Positions 35,441 through 49,755 of a stretch of 64,000 nt of DNA are shown here, piece by piece. The translations under genes and the position numbers were made by a program. Positions within the stretch are counted from its first letter, which is position 1, and every line of letters starts with the position of its first letter. The notes under the pieces are model-generated. The model made no database searches and was not told the DNA's origin. It saw nothing but the letters and a program-made list of their open reading frames with translations. The DNA is from Diphasiastrum complanatum (Eukaryota; Streptophyta; Lycopodiopsida; Lycopodiales; Lycopodiaceae): positions 63,341,146 to 63,405,145 of the forward strand of contig CM055097.1 of assembly GCA_029204225.1 (NCBI GenBank). Reading direction: 5' to 3'.

Positions 35441-37637
35441 AAATTTTCAAAAATGTGATACTTCTCTCTAACTAAGATATGTGCTTACAAAGAGCTAATG
35501 CCACTTAGCAAGATTTGATCACAATGAAGAAGACAATTTTTCCACCAAAGTCAAGAAATGAGTTACTAGAACTTGCCCTCTACAAAGGAAGGAACTCTTA
35601 GGATTTTTGGATCAAACACTACACATGTGACTTACACACCTCTATAACTCTCTTTCAAGCCAAACAAAACTCAACTCTTTGAGTAGGAGTAGAACAATGT
35701 GACTTAGTTCTCAAAAATCACTTCCAGAACCCTCCAACAATGCTTATCACTTGTATTGGTAGATTTTGCCTTTATGAGTGTTTGTGCTCTAGAAATTCAC
35801 TTAAGATTTCACTTGGAGGACTTATCCAAGGCTGACTTCTAGCACTTAGATGCTTCTAGTCTCAACCCTTTCACTCTTGAACACATCTAGAATGAAGATA
35901 CAATGGATTTCAATCTCTCCCCTTGCAAATCACTCCTTAATCTATGGTTTTTGGCAATTTTTCACTCTCAACTTTAATGCACACCCAAAGCATTTGAGAA
36001 TCAGCTTTAATGTACTGTAATAAAGATTCAAATCATCTATATGATTGATCTATACCAAGAACAAATCAAAGGAATAGAAACAATGCATTAGAAAGCTTGA
36101 AAAATGCACTAGATTGACTAGTTTTGGGTGTATGAGGCATTAAATCCACCAAAACTGAATTTTATTGCTCAGAACAGGTTATGTACGGCCTCACACGTGT
36201 GGGAAGTACACCTGAAGCCCACAAAAATATTTGGCACAAATATAATGATTCTATCTATCTATTCAAACTCGCTACCTTAAGATTAGCTAGTTTCCAAAAA
36301 CTTGGTAGTCTAGGTGTATGAGTAAGATATAGCATCAAACTGAAAAATATAGCTCCAAAACTGGTACTGTACGGCCTCACACGTGTGAACTAAATTCCCT
36401 AGTAAAATATCCATCAATTCATTGAATCACTAGGAGTTATTCCATCCTTATTTTTTTTACATAAAATAGTTTTTTGAAGTCAATCTATCGCTATTTTTCA
36501 AGACAAAACTGGCTTTTTGAAACACAATGAGAAAAAGATGAGAGAAATGACCAATTGCAATAGAATACAAAATCTTGTGAACTCGTGCTTCTCAAGAAGT
36601 TTATGAGCATTTTGAAAAAGACCTAGTGACAAATATAAGAGATCACATTAGATTTGAACAAGATGAATGTGCTCTCCTCACTAGCTTCTAGACTACTACA
36701 CAATAAGACAAACCAACATAATCAAAACTCGATCATATACTATGATGGACACTTTTTTAATCAAAATATCCATATGAGTGATAAGGCACACATCTGACGC
36801 CTATAAAAAAATAGGGAATAGGACAACCAAAATTTACACTAATGAAGCACACCATAGAATATTATTGCTCATTATTTTTAGTTGACCAAGTTTTATAAAA
36901 ACTAGTTAAAAAAACATATGTATAGCTTTGTGGATTGTTTTGCAAGATGCCCAAGATAGCATTTGTGTGAGAATATAAGTTGAAAATTACATTCAAATAG
37001 TTTGCTTACCGTGTAGTGTCTTTTGGACTTTGTAGTGCCCCAACGACATACCAAAGGTTCATGAAAACTTTTGATGATCTTTAGTTTGAAACCACCATAT
37101 TTATGGATGATATATGTGTGAGAATAGACAATATGGAGGAGCATTTGCATGGAATCAGAAAATGCTTTGGGACATGTGGTGGAGTTGTGTTTTGCTAACC
37201 CATGAATAGACTCTTTTCAACGTTCCATATAAAATTATTTAGGACACACAATGAGAAAGACAAAATAGCAAAAATTGAATCTGCCCTCCAACTAAATTAT
37301 TGTAGTACTATTATATAGTACTATCAAGCATATCCAATATTTTTTAGAAGGTGCTCAATATTATAGAAAACTTTAATTTACAACTACATAATTTGCTAGC
37401 TAACTGATTTACTTGATAAAAATAAGAGATATAGTTGGATAGACTACTCCAAACAACCAATAGTAAAGGTAAAAAGATGTTAGTACATATTTACTTATCG
37501 AAACATCTAAAATGAGACAAAAAATTGCCTGTGGATGTTCTCCATTCTGCAACATTGCATTTCAATAATCAAAATGTCTCTTATCATAATTGCACTTTAT
37601 GTAAAAGCATAAGTCTAATTATATTGAATGTAAGCAG
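35441..37637. other. AT-rich DNA, no recognised gene
   Basis: No conserved domain was recognised on either strand. Two CACACGTGTG sites (36192-36201, 36378-36387), each preceded by GTACGGCCT, may be remnants of the LTR family seen at 31-33 kb. Confidence 0.45.
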
Positions 37638-37763
37638 AGGTTTGGTGTTTTGTAAACCACATAGATACATGAGTGTGCATAACTAGGTATATGTGTATTC
37701 AGGTTTGGTGTTTTGTAAACCACATAGATACATGAGTGTGCATAACTAGGTATATGTGTATTC
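37638..37763. repeat. Exact 63-bp tandem duplication
   Basis: 37638-37700 and 37701-37763 appear identical base for base. Identity implies a very recent duplication or conversion in otherwise decayed DNA. Confidence 0.95.
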
Positions 37764-39180
37764 GTGAGTAAGGTAAGTCCTAGCCACAACTTATCCTTCA
37801 TATTATTCTTATTCATAGCTTTTGAACTAACATTATCCCTTACAAAAGTGCAACTTGAACTTGTTTAGGGTACATACCTGAATAGATGTCGTGAGGGAAT
37901 CTTGTGATGAAGTCACGATTCTTCCAAAAAGTGTGTGTCTTCTTATTATTCATAGCGTATAGCTAATCCAAGTCTATGTGTCGAAAAAAGCTCTCGAAGA
38001 ATGTTAAGCTTTGCACCTTAGTCTATTTCTACCTTTCAAACTCTATTTGTCATTGTAAACGTTTTGTACGTATTAAGATAAGACTAAAAGAAACACATTT
38101 TGTACTGCTGTCTAGTTAAGTATACTACTGAAGCATAATCCATTTGTATTCATACCTGAATCGATAATGTCGAAGAGAGTAAATTAATGTCGAAGTGTAA
38201 ATTGTCCAGGATACAGCAATACAACTAGCTATAAAGAGTGTGAATCTACTATTTAGTTGATATGTAGGCATAACATCACCATACTTATGTGTATGCATTT
38301 TAAATAGCATGTTATGTGAGAAGATGATTGTTACTTCGTCGTCGTCCAACCAGCGAAGAGCTGTCTCCAAATGTATACTAACATGAACAACAAAGATACA
38401 CATAACTGCGTAGCGATTTAGCGCATTGTGGATGAGGGTATGCATCGCTGTATGTGATCAAAATCCTATCATTTATGCTATAGCAATCATTCTTTTCATA
38501 TGATAAGCAAGTCTTATAGATGACACACTGTGTGAGAGCTTTATTGAGGATTGTTCCATCGCGGATGAATTCTCTGAAAAAAATTTCAGCGATTAGTATA
38601 CTACTTATAAATTTTCATGAATGCAAGAAGATGCGGATCTACAGCTCGTGGGAGGGTGCGATCCAGCGCTGGCCAGACTAGCAGAATTAGTGCATAAACT
38701 TGTTGAAGAGATTATGTATAAAACAGAAGCTTCTACTTACGAACACTTCAGTACGAGTCATCAATACAAATGCAAATAGCATAAAGAACTCACCGACGTA
38801 GTGACGAATCACTGTCGATGAGCTTCTGATTAGTCCTCTCTTGCCAATATTGAGCTACCCAGTGCAAGAGAAAGAAGATGGAGATGAAGAAGAGGAGGAA
38901 GAGTGTTGTATTGCTTTTGGTCACTATTATATAACCACCTTGACTTCCTTCTACATCGAAGGATAAGCTTTTGTAGAGTAAGCCATAGAGCGGCTTGTGA
39001 GGGAATTAAGTGCTCTTGTTCGTAGGATGATTTTGAGTCGATCTAGGCCATTGAAAATAGAGCTTATGACTTTTGAAGGGGTATTGTTATTATAGAATGT
39101 TAAATGCGAGACCTTTCGGTAATCGTAGTTTGGTTTGCATATAGTCGTGTGCACTGGTACAACATAGTGGGTTAAAGTTA
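37764..39180. other. Unassigned; possible minus-strand transcribed region
   Basis: Minus-strand frames such as 38445-38125 are open for about 100 codons and have nearby GT/AG signals. A GGTTATATAATAG box lies near 38930 on the minus strand. No protein family was recognised, so no gene is claimed. Confidence 0.3.
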
Positions 39181-39187
39181 GACATTA

Positions 39188-39194
<7 letters not shown>

Positions 39195-39242
<48 letters not shown>
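39195..39242. repeat. (GA)n microsatellite
   Basis: About 24 uninterrupted GA units. Confidence 0.95.
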
Positions 39243-39245
<3 letters not shown>

Positions 39246-42200
39246 AACATGGAGATTTAGGGTTAGTGGATGTTAGTGTTATATCATCATTGTATCATTC
39301 ATAATGGTCCTTTTCGATGACCAGCTACATAAAAAAAAAAAGAGAAAAGTGATTGGATAATCAAAGTTAAGTTTCGTATTATGAGATTGAAGTTGAGTGC
39401 AATTTATGAAAACTTGGCATAACACTGATTATTGAATTCAAAACTGAACGTTTTGAATAAGTTTGATTTGGAGATTTCAAATGAATTTCTACATAGAATT
39501 CTTTATCAACCAAGTTATAGTCAATAATAATTCTAGGGGAGGCAATGGAATCATGAATAATGGACAAACACATTCCTAGAAGTCATTAAGAATAAGCTTA
39601 TTTGAAGAGCCATGAAGCTTTGGTCGGCTAAGATATGTATGCTTATCATTATTGAACAAGAAAGTTGATGTGATAAGAATCCTGGTAGGATTCTTTCATT
39701 TATGATTAACCCCATTGTCTAAGGGATGTATTGATCCTCAATAAATGGCTATCACAGCCCTAAGAGACAATTTCTCTGGGGTTATGGTGGTAAGGATGTC
39801 TTTTGCTCTTTGTTGTTATAAGACTATCCAGGTGGATTTCTGGACAATTAGATCATGAAGTTAAGTCCAGGTGGCATGGAACGCAGGAGATTCCAAAGGG
39901 ATACGAAGTGGATCTAGATGAAAATGTCGAGGCAAATATATCCTGAGGGATGCCTAATGCCATTGATCATAATAATATTTTGTCGATTTTTGAGGTATTG
40001 GTCTAGACCACTTTGAAATACCTAGAAAATACAAAATCAGAAATCCTATGCTATTTCTCCATTTTGTATACATTCTTGAATTTTTAAAATATTATGAGCC
40101 CTATAGCCCAAATTCTTGAGATTCCTTGGGAGGTAGTAATTACTACCCATAAACCTTGGATAACATCATTGAAGGACTATTAAGTCCATCTAGTTTGTGT
40201 AACTTAAATTGTTAGTTGTGACCTATTTCCCTATGTTAATAGTGGTTAAACCGAGTGATACTGAATATTGGTATTCAGATTTGCTTGACCCAATGTGAAT
40301 TTCTATCATGATTCAAATAGGTCAATTTCTCATAGTTATCGACTTCTTAGGCGAATAAAGAAAATCTTAGAAATATCTTCTTTATGGTGTTTCCTATGTC
40401 TTATGAAGTTCTATTACAATAAGGGATTGTTGGATCTAGACTCATATCCTTTGCCAATTGAGACAGTCAACATGATTTTAGTAAGAATTGGGATCCATAA
40501 TGGTTGATGCAAGGAGTGAAGCTCATTGTTAATAGTTTATTCTCTTAAATGAATCTCCAGCAAAGATTATAATTTTATAGATTAAGAGATAGCACTCTTT
40601 GAGAAATGATTTTTTATGGGAGTTAACTAAGTAACATGATTCTAAGTAAACTTGCAACCCATTTAAAACAAGTAAAAAAATCAAAACACAATCTTGTGAG
40701 AAAAAAAAAGTTGAGTGTTGGATCTTATTCTCTCTCACCAGTCCAATAATTAATCTAGATCCATTCATTCTTTAGAATATAATCAATCAAATAAGTTCTT
40801 GCATATTTACTCACATTGTTGAATAGCCTCCTGCAGAAATATACGGAATATCCGAACAAGATTCGAGGGGGTCCTGAATAAGTTCGATTCAAACAACGAT
40901 CGAATCAAAACTGAAACTTTGTTGGCTGACTCTAGCTCAAATCATATATTGTTGACCACCAATTTCAAAACTTTCTCGGCCCGTGACTCCAACTCAAATG
41001 GAATATTGTCGACTACTTAATTTTCATAATGCCACTCGAAATGAAGTTAGTTAATTGCTTAAACTAGTTTTTGTTGAAAAATGAAAATAAGCTGCACATG
41101 AGTCGAATAACTATTTGACAATATAGTTTGATTGTAGGAAGAACAACATTTAATCTAATAACAAAACTATTTTAATACTATCATAAACACAACTTATTGT
41201 CATTCACAAGTGCTTGAAATGCCCAATACTTGTTCCTAAAAAAACTCACTTTGAAGGGACCTAAGGTGAGGTGGCCATATGACAGTTGAAGAGACCTGAT
41301 GTGCAAGTTGGAAAATATTTTCACCATGAAGTTCTAATTTGGTTCATTTTTTTGTGTATTTCATTAGTTTGGCCCTTCATAGAGCTATGAGATTTACGAG
41401 ACCTTATTTTTAATGTAGTCTCACTGGTGAAAAGTGCAGAGGCCAACCCAACAACATGGAGATTTGAACCATCAGTCATTTTTTTTTTTGACTTTCACCA
41501 CTTCATGAGTGACAACTAAGCCATCTAAGGAGCCAAAAAAATTCCCTCAAATCAAGCACAATTGGATTCTTTTATGGCTAATAGATTAGAGTTTTGACCA
41601 TAAGAAAGAGTGGGCTTTGGCTAGTTATTAGTAGAGCTAAACCAGAGTGCCAAGTTATGTTTTTTTTTCAAGTATAAGTTGATACTGATTGATACAAGTG
41701 CAAGTGTAAATGTCAAATTTGTTTTGAGTTCTAGGAAATGTTTATAGTGGCATTGAGGTACCACCTACATAAAATTATGAAACTTACAATTGTGGAAGAT
41801 TTAGTCAAAGAAGATCATTAATAGACCAAATGGCTACCATGAATCATAGTGTGTTAAGTAAATCATAGAGTGAAATAAATTGTTTCATATGGAGATTTAA
41901 GATGAAAATATAATTATGGAAGAAGAATTTTGAGACATAGTCCAAAGACAACAAACAAGGCCATAATAAAGAAAACATGAAGGAAAAATGATAAGCACTG
42001 TAGGAGAATCTAGACACTCATATATCAATTATAATATAATATTGTATCTCAGTGATGTCTTAGGTTCAATGGGTAATTGGCACTTTAAGGACATATCTTG
42101 ATACTATAAAAATGTCTCGAGTTATTATCTTGAACCTATGCATCTTAGGCATGGAAGAGTGACCCACCATTGCTACAAATTTATTCAGAGGATCAACTAG

Positions 42201-42439
42201 CTATGTTAATAAAACAAAAAAGGTAAGCAAAAGATAAATTGTCAAATCTACTCTTAACAGGTTGACGATTACTAGTCAAACTTTTTGTTGGGAGCATGGG
42301 TGCTACAAGAAAAAGAAAGATTTGTGGTAGAAAAGGAAAACACTACAAGTTGTCCATTATGCAATCCAAAGATATAAAGATGATGATGATGATAAGGATA
42401 CAAGTGAAACATCCAATATGTTTGTTTTAGTATTGTTAT
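39243..42439. other. AT-rich DNA, no recognised gene
   Basis: No conserved domain was recognised. A weak two-copy repeat (57-bp period, TGACTC.A.CTCAAAT) lies at 40927-41030. Confidence 0.5.
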
Positions 42440-43470
42440 CTAGTGAATAACAAAAAAATATTTGGTATGTCATTAATCACATGACATCCAAGTAAGAAGG
42501 GGTTCAATTTATTTAGGTACATGATGAAGATGAGATTGGCCAAGCATCAAGAAATTTATCACAAATAAGAGGTGTAGGGGTATTACTTGTCAGATAAATG
42601 CCTAATGGCAACCTAAAATACATTGGCAAAATGCAATATGTTCCGAGACTTACCAACAATTTAATATCAGTGAGTTACCATAGTGGATCAAAACTTCGAG
42701 TTGAGATTTGATAGACGTAGATATCTAGTGAAAGACATCAAAGACCATTATAGGAAATTGATACATGATCGAGAATGGATGAGAATTTTCTATTCAAGTT
42801 GAATAGGATTATCTTTCAACACAAATTAGGAAGTCTAATTGATGTGCAAAGTGATTGTTGAATCTACTTAAATATTCTATCAACTAGAAAATTATGTGAA
42901 GGATTGTGGGCAAACAACACAAGGAGATATTTTTTAAAGGTGGTGCCCAAAGATCATGAGGTATTCTAGAGACTATCATATTGTATGTGGTCTTGTATAA
43001 AAAAACATTTCTTGGAGATGCATATTATTTCATCACATTGATTGATGATTCTAGCATACAATCATGAATTTATTATATGTCACACAAGCTGGAATATGTT
43101 TTTCACTTTTGTAATTTCAAAGCTTTGGTAGAAGAAAATTGGTCATAGTAATGGAATACTTTGATTAGTTGGATGTGATGATTTTGTATCGCGTAGTTTT
43201 ATTGATTTTTGAAGTTAGAATGCGTTAAAATGCAAACATTGACATCCTATTCACAACAATATAATGGTGTAGCACATGATCACAATATTATCAAGACATA
43301 TGTCAGTTTTCATTACAAACTTGATGAGAATGAAATATTTTCAACCTTGCTTTTGAGGTGGAACCATTTGTTATCATGTATTATTTGAGCTTTAAATTAA
43401 TTATAATCTTGATAGAATTTATTGTTCTAAAAAGATGTTAGTGAAATTTTGATGACTAGACTAATTGCAT
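42440..43470 (+). pseudogene. Very old Ty1/copia pol relic
   Basis: The plus-strand translation, with many stops, reads PNGNLKYIGKMQYVPRLTNN followed by LISVS (about 42601-42674). This is the typical copia stretch after the protease. Downstream fragments resemble the integrase start (an LIDDS-type block near 43040) and GHS..IL, then NGVA-like blocks near 43150-43270. No frame is open for more than a few dozen codons. Identification rests mainly on the first motif. Confidence 0.6.
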
Positions 43471-46400
43471 AGCTTTTATTTTGAGATCAAATATCATCCT
43501 AGCAAAAAATACTACTCTTGCAATTTCTCTTTCATACTTATTTGCCCATATTATTGCATCAACTACTACAACTCAAAATCATAGATCAAGTCCCTACTAC
43601 ATGTCCATAGGATTTGAATTTTTAGCATGCGTATGCATTCAATTTTGGCCCATCTACTTTTTATGATCAAGTTCACTATTGCATTGATGGTCATCTCTTT
43701 GATCATGATGCTTTGTGTTTGTGTTAGTTCATTACCTATCAATGAAAAACTTCTTAGTGTCAGCTTGATTATTGAAATTTTTCTCATGCATAAAAGACCA
43801 TTATTATTATTGAACTACAACTTGCATAACATATATAAGATTGTTTTGTTTTGTTTTTTTGTGATGAGAATAAACTAACCACAGGCTGAACTACAACCCA
43901 CTATTTTATCTATAGTGGGTTAATGCATCTAAGGATTTAATTATAGAGTAGTTCAAGTTTGTGCCTAAGGGCTGATGAGCACAAAATTTTAGTTTATGGA
44001 TAATAATTGTTTTTGACTTCTCATATTATTATGGAATATTTTTTGCAAATTTTTTTAACTCTTTTAGTAAACGAAAATAACATATTTTCTAAAAACATAT
44101 CATAACAATAGATTTATAATTAATAGATTGATGTGCCAACTTTTATGTGACCAAGTTTTCATTCTCCTATATGTTTTGAAATTTGAGCAGTACACTTAAG
44201 AATTGCTGAGATGCTCAATTTCGAGATGGAAAAAATTTGTATACTAATCATGTTTTGCATGAAACAAGTTTGTTTAGGGCCAATCGTATATGATTCTTAC
44301 AAAATTTTCTTTCAACATGTCCATTCTATAACATTTTTCTCATCATATCCAAAAAAAGAAAAAGTTTCACATCGGAGTTTTGTAGTATCTTCCCATCATT
44401 TATGACAATATTGATAACAAAGTCTTTGATGTACAAGTAATTAACACCTTGTTATTGTTATTGGTGACTTGTTGGTGACATCTTGTTGTTCTTACTAGTG
44501 ACTTGCTAATTCATTTGGACACCTTGCAAGCATATGTTTTCATATATATATATAGTTTTTCATCACCTGAAGGAATGTATGATGGGTTATTTTATTTGTT
44601 CATGGAACCTCAAGAAGGTGGTCCTAGCTTGGCATTAGGTTCCATGACAATGTGGACCCTAATTCTAAGTAGAACATTCTAGAGTAGGAGTGGCAATTAG
44701 AGTAATTAAGCATTGTCTCTCTTATTTCGATGATTTAAAGATCGAGTTTTTGATAGCTCTTTGTAAAAAGTTTTAAGTAGATTTCTTTGGAGGACTTGCT
44801 TTGAAAATTATCATCCATTCATGTATTTAGATTATTATTCATTGTAATGAGATATTTGTATTGATGTTAATCAAAAAGTTGTCAATCATATTCACTATAT
44901 AGAAATGTTTTGAATGATATATCGTAAACATAATGACCATCATTCATGATGATGTTTGGCAAATGGAATGCATGGATGATTTGTCGATGACAAAATTGTT
45001 GAAGACATGGAATAAATGTGCCATCCAAGTTTGTAATAAAACAGGTGAAATGGACTCATACATTTTTTCAAACTCTTATAGCTTGAGTGCAATGTATATC
45101 AACTTTTAGGACTTTTGAAATCCAACAAAATAGATGAAAAATAATCAAAAGAGGTATGAGCCTCATACCATAAGTAACCCTATAACAACAAGGAATTTCA
45201 AGACATCATTCACAACAAAAACATGATTAAATAGGTGTTACCTACATATAAAAGCCACGTAGCTTCTAGGGTTTTGGCAAAATTACTTGGACTTTTTTTT
45301 AGGTTCAATGAGTAGGACATGTCCTTCGAATTGTAATATTCTGATTATATATTGAAGTGGGTTTCTATTGGCTCTACATATGATCTTGATGCTTATATTT
45401 TTGAATACTCGAGAATGTTGTAAGTTATTGGATATAACTGATATGTTTTTTTTTTCCTAGGATGTTTTAGCTTTGAGGTTGTTTAATTGACATGGTTCAA
45501 ATATATTTGACTCGTAAATCAACAAATATGAGTATAACGACTAAACCATATAAATAAATCTTTACTTTTTAGAATGAAAGTATATATTTATCATCATGTG
45601 TACCATTATATTAGCTAGAATTATTGGTGTGAGCTTTTGCAACTTATTCCATTTACGTGGCAGATAAGATTTGGTATCAATAGCCAAATTCAATGTGATA
45701 TGCCTTTCATTTGTCGTATTGAATGTAACGTGTTGATATTTCTATAAGACTTTTTCAATATGAATCACATTTTTATAATATTTTATGTATTGGATCACCA
45801 AAAACTATGTCTAGTATAGCTTGTCATGTAAATATGTTAATCTCCTATATACTTTCTTTTCTCAAATTTCATATATATATGTTTTGGGATTAGATAATTC
45901 TAGTCTATTGTAACTAAAACTAACATTGTTTCTTCAACCACATGTCACAATATAGCACTAAGACTTAATTTTATTTGCTTTGCCACAATAGCAATAAGAT
46001 ATTGTCATTATTCTCTCACAATTGATGGTGTGTCTCTTTTAGGTGTGTGTGAGCTGAAAAATGTGTTCTTTTAAATCTTTTTAAATTACAAGACTGTTTT
46101 TTTTTTCATTTTCCAACATGCACCAAAAGGCTGCTTGGGATATTTCAAATCACCTTCTTTTATTAGTTATTGCTAACATGAACAACGGATTGAGATTTTA
46201 AATCTTTTATAAAGCAAGAAATATGAACTCAATAATAAATTTCCAATTAATCAACAATTTCCTTGCACACTTTTTGCAAGAAGATTTCTAGCTTTCATTT
46301 TTGTTTGATAAAGAAACAAACTTTGACATAGCACATCAAATACTAAATATGGGATTTAAAGCCTATGTCAAGATTTATGTATAGACTACTACTCGGGATT

Positions 46401-47340
46401 TTGGCGACATTAATTGTTATCTTTATAAGTTGATTCCTGTTAGTCAAATGTAAAATCATATAATCTCTTTTAAAACTTACTCTAGAGAATGTCACATGTA
46501 TCAAAAAATACTATTGGTATGCCCTAACATAGCACATGTTTGTAAACTAACTCCAAGACTTGATATCTCAATCAAATGTTTTATACTCAAACTATAGTCG
46601 ACCTTTAATGCTATGTGAAATCCAATGAATTCTACTTTGGAATATAAGGCATTATAATTCGGACTCAAAGGCTCTTTCAATAACTTTATTGATGACATTG
46701 CGGGAATCCTTGTGTATTAATCAATTTCAGACAAAAGTAGTTGACGTGTTGTCTTAAAGTTAAGAAGGTAGAATGACTTTTTTTTTTATCATTATCTTGT
46801 ATTAATACTATTGTGTTGAATTCTCTTTGGGATTCACCTTTTTTAGTTTCTACTTGACCTTATTGGAAAGGAGACTAAATGTGAGAAAGGTTGTTGGACT
46901 CTTTCCGTGCCTCCCTAATCGGTCAGATCTAGACGACAAAGAAGGGTTTTGGATCTTCAACTGGGTGAGTAGTCGTGTGTAGTAACGGGTTTTGATCCAA
47001 TGGGGAGAGGGTAAACTACAAAATGGGAATGGGGATCTAAGTCTACTAAGGGCAGGGCTTGGCATTTTGCGAGTAAAGTTTTTGCGAGTTTTGCAAGATT
47101 CTTTCTTGCCATGAGTCAATACAAAGATAGCACATGGTGTGCTATCTTCCTTATGCCACTACTTGAATGTTAATAAGAATTGTGGTTTGGCACATAATTA
47201 AAAAGCCCATAATGAAATCCCAAAATAAAAAGAAATTGAAGTTAAAAGCCATTTTTAGACTTGTGCTACAAAAAGAAAATTTTTTTCTTCTGAATCACTT
47301 GGCACAGTGGCGTGCCAAGTGATTCAATCAATTTTTTTTT
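43471..47340. other. AT-rich DNA, no recognised gene
   Basis: Short frames only, none resembling a known protein. Base composition and decay resemble the relic DNA to the left. Confidence 0.5.
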
Positions 47341-47344
47341 TTTT

Positions 47345-47990
47345 TTTCCCTTGGGCTCCTTGGGCTCCTTGTGGTCCCTTGCGGTCCAGCCCACCGCTAG
47401 GGACCGTTTGGAGCCTCCTTGTGGTCCCTTGCGGTGGCCCATCGGACCACAAGAGGCCTTCTTGCGGTCTAGCCCATCGCAAGGGACCACAAAGAGGCTC
47501 CTTGCAATCCATTGTAGTCCCTTGGGCCACCGCAAGGGACCACAAAGAGCTTTCTTGCGGTCCCCTTGGGGTGGTTTGGATGCAAGAAGGCTCCTTATGG
47601 TCCCTTGGGGTGGGCTCCTGATGGTCCATTGAGTTGGGTACCCTAAACCCTAAACCCTAAACCGTATTGGACCACAAGGAGCCTTCTTGTGGTCCCTTAC
47701 GGTGGTCTAGACCACAAGGGACAACAAGAGGCTCCTTGCAGTCCGTTGTGATCGCACAAGGGACCGCAAGGAGCCTCCTTGCGGTGGGCTGGACCATAAG
47801 AAGGGTCATTGCGGTGCCTTGTGCCACTAGAAGGGACCACAAGGAAGCTCCTTGTGGTCCAACCCATTGCAATGGACTCCAAGAAGGTTGCCTGTGGTCT
47901 AGCCCATCGCAAGAAGGCTCCTTGCGATTTCGTGTGGTAGCTGGACCGCATGGAACCACAGGGAGCCTTCTTGCGATTTCTTGCATTCAT
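47345..47990. repeat. Self-complementary minisatellite (ACCACAAGGAGCCTCCTTGYGGTCC type)
   Basis: Many imperfect units of roughly 30-55 bp built from two arms, GGACC(A/G)CAAG(G/A)AG and CTCCTTG(C/T)GGTCC, which are reverse complements of each other. Units lie in both senses, so the array can form many hairpins. It is unusually GC-rich for this window. Open frames on both strands are by-products of the repeat. Confidence 0.85.
47641..47661. repeat. Interstitial telomere-type repeat, (CCCTAAA)x3
   Basis: Three exact plant telomere heptamers lie in the middle of the self-complementary minisatellite. Confidence 0.95.
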
Positions 47991-48620
47991 AGCCCTCTTG
48001 GGCTTCACCTGGCCATGAGATTGGACCTAGCAAATGCACCAGGCCCTAGCCCCAGAGTTGGTCCTCCCAGAAGTCCCAGTGGCCTACATTTGCTAGAATG
48101 CCATGTGCTATAATATTTCGCAAGCAAGATATGAAGAAAACTCGCAGACGATTTATTCATAGAATGTCAAAACCCACTAAGGGCGTCAAGCTTGGTGTGA
48201 GATTTGGAAGTGGAATGGCTTAGATCTTGGAGTGAGATTAATCATCCTATCTTATTATTTTTTGGGTTTTCTTGGTTGCTTCTTCTCTCCTTTTGGTTTT
48301 CTTGGTTGCTTTCGGTTTATCTAGACATCCTTGGCTCTAGATCTTCTCCTCAAGAGGTTGTCTTCTCAAGGGAGGTGAACAATAAGGGAAATCTACCTAT
48401 GGATCTTAGTGATCACTCCAAAATAAGAATAACACACCTATTTTGCTTGTGTGTTGATTTTGTTGATTAATCTAGATGGATGAATGCTTGTGCTAAGGAT
48501 AGTTTGTGATTGTGGTAACATGATCAACAAAAACATATCAAGCATAATCATCATCCAAAAGAACCACACACATTCAAAAAAGGAGGACCTCAAACAAGCA
48601 AATGATAGGAAGGAGAAGAT

Positions 48621-48766
<146 letters not shown>

Positions 48767-49755
48767 TCAAATGAAAACGTGGCTAAAAAATGGTGTCACA
48801 TGCCCTTATATAGACATTCCTAGGGTTAGGATTTTTGGTTCACCCAAAACCATGTGCCATGACAACTTGACTTCACAAAGTTTTATAAAATCAAATTCCA
48901 TTTTAACTACTTGGGAGTGAATCTACCTCTAATTCTTGCACCATAGGCTTGCAAGTACAATGCACCTTCTACAGGTGTCTGACATTACATTTTAGGTAGA
49001 CTTAATTCTTTTGCCTACTCGGCCATGCTTTTATTCCCATAGCTGTAAAATATGGTAGTGAGGTACTCAGCTTTGTTTCCACTCGTTGGCTGGCCCACTA
49101 CTTGTCGACTCCTTTGATATTGGCGCTCCCGGTATATCTAGATTTTGGAGCTCCTTTATTTATGACTTGTCGACACTCTCCACTGTAGTTGGCAGCTCGA
49201 TTTCTCTTTCTGATATCCTTTACGCGCTTGTGATAGTTGGAATCGGTTAGAAGAACCTTCACCAGAATCTTCTAACATGCCCTCGTTGCGAATTTGGCGG
49301 CAGTCCCTTGGCACCTGTGTTTATTGTTGACGTTGGTGGGCATGACATGAGGCCGTAAAGAATGAAAGTGAATGGGGTTTGGGAAAATATAGGGAGATGA
49401 AAATTGGCGAAAAAGTGAGAAATTTTTTTTGCCAACAATTAGCAACAGAAGGGGGGAAACAGAGAAGACGTATGTACAACTATATTGTAAAAAATAAAAC
49501 AAAAAATAAGAAAGATAAAACTAAAAGAAGAGTGAAAAAAGTAGTACTCGCCAAAATACAGATCCCATCTGGTATCCACTTTGGTGGTGGTAAGAAGGGT
49601 CTCCACATTGTAGTAGGCTTCCAGAATGATAGGGTCTGGAGAGGTAGTCGCATCAATCAAAAGCTAGTTCAAGATCCTGCTGAAGTCCACCGCTATTGTC
49701 CAACCATGTTCCGATTTTATTACAAGCCAATTATAGGCCCTGACGCAGGGAGTTT

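Noticed and set aside
36902-38445. Spliced host gene on the minus strand
   Set aside because: A few open frames near GT/AG signals exist, but no family similarity and no consistent exon chain could be built.
47307-48113. Several open frames on both strands in the self-complementary minisatellite
   Set aside because: Frames are open on both strands and in several phases because of the repeat, with no domain similarity.
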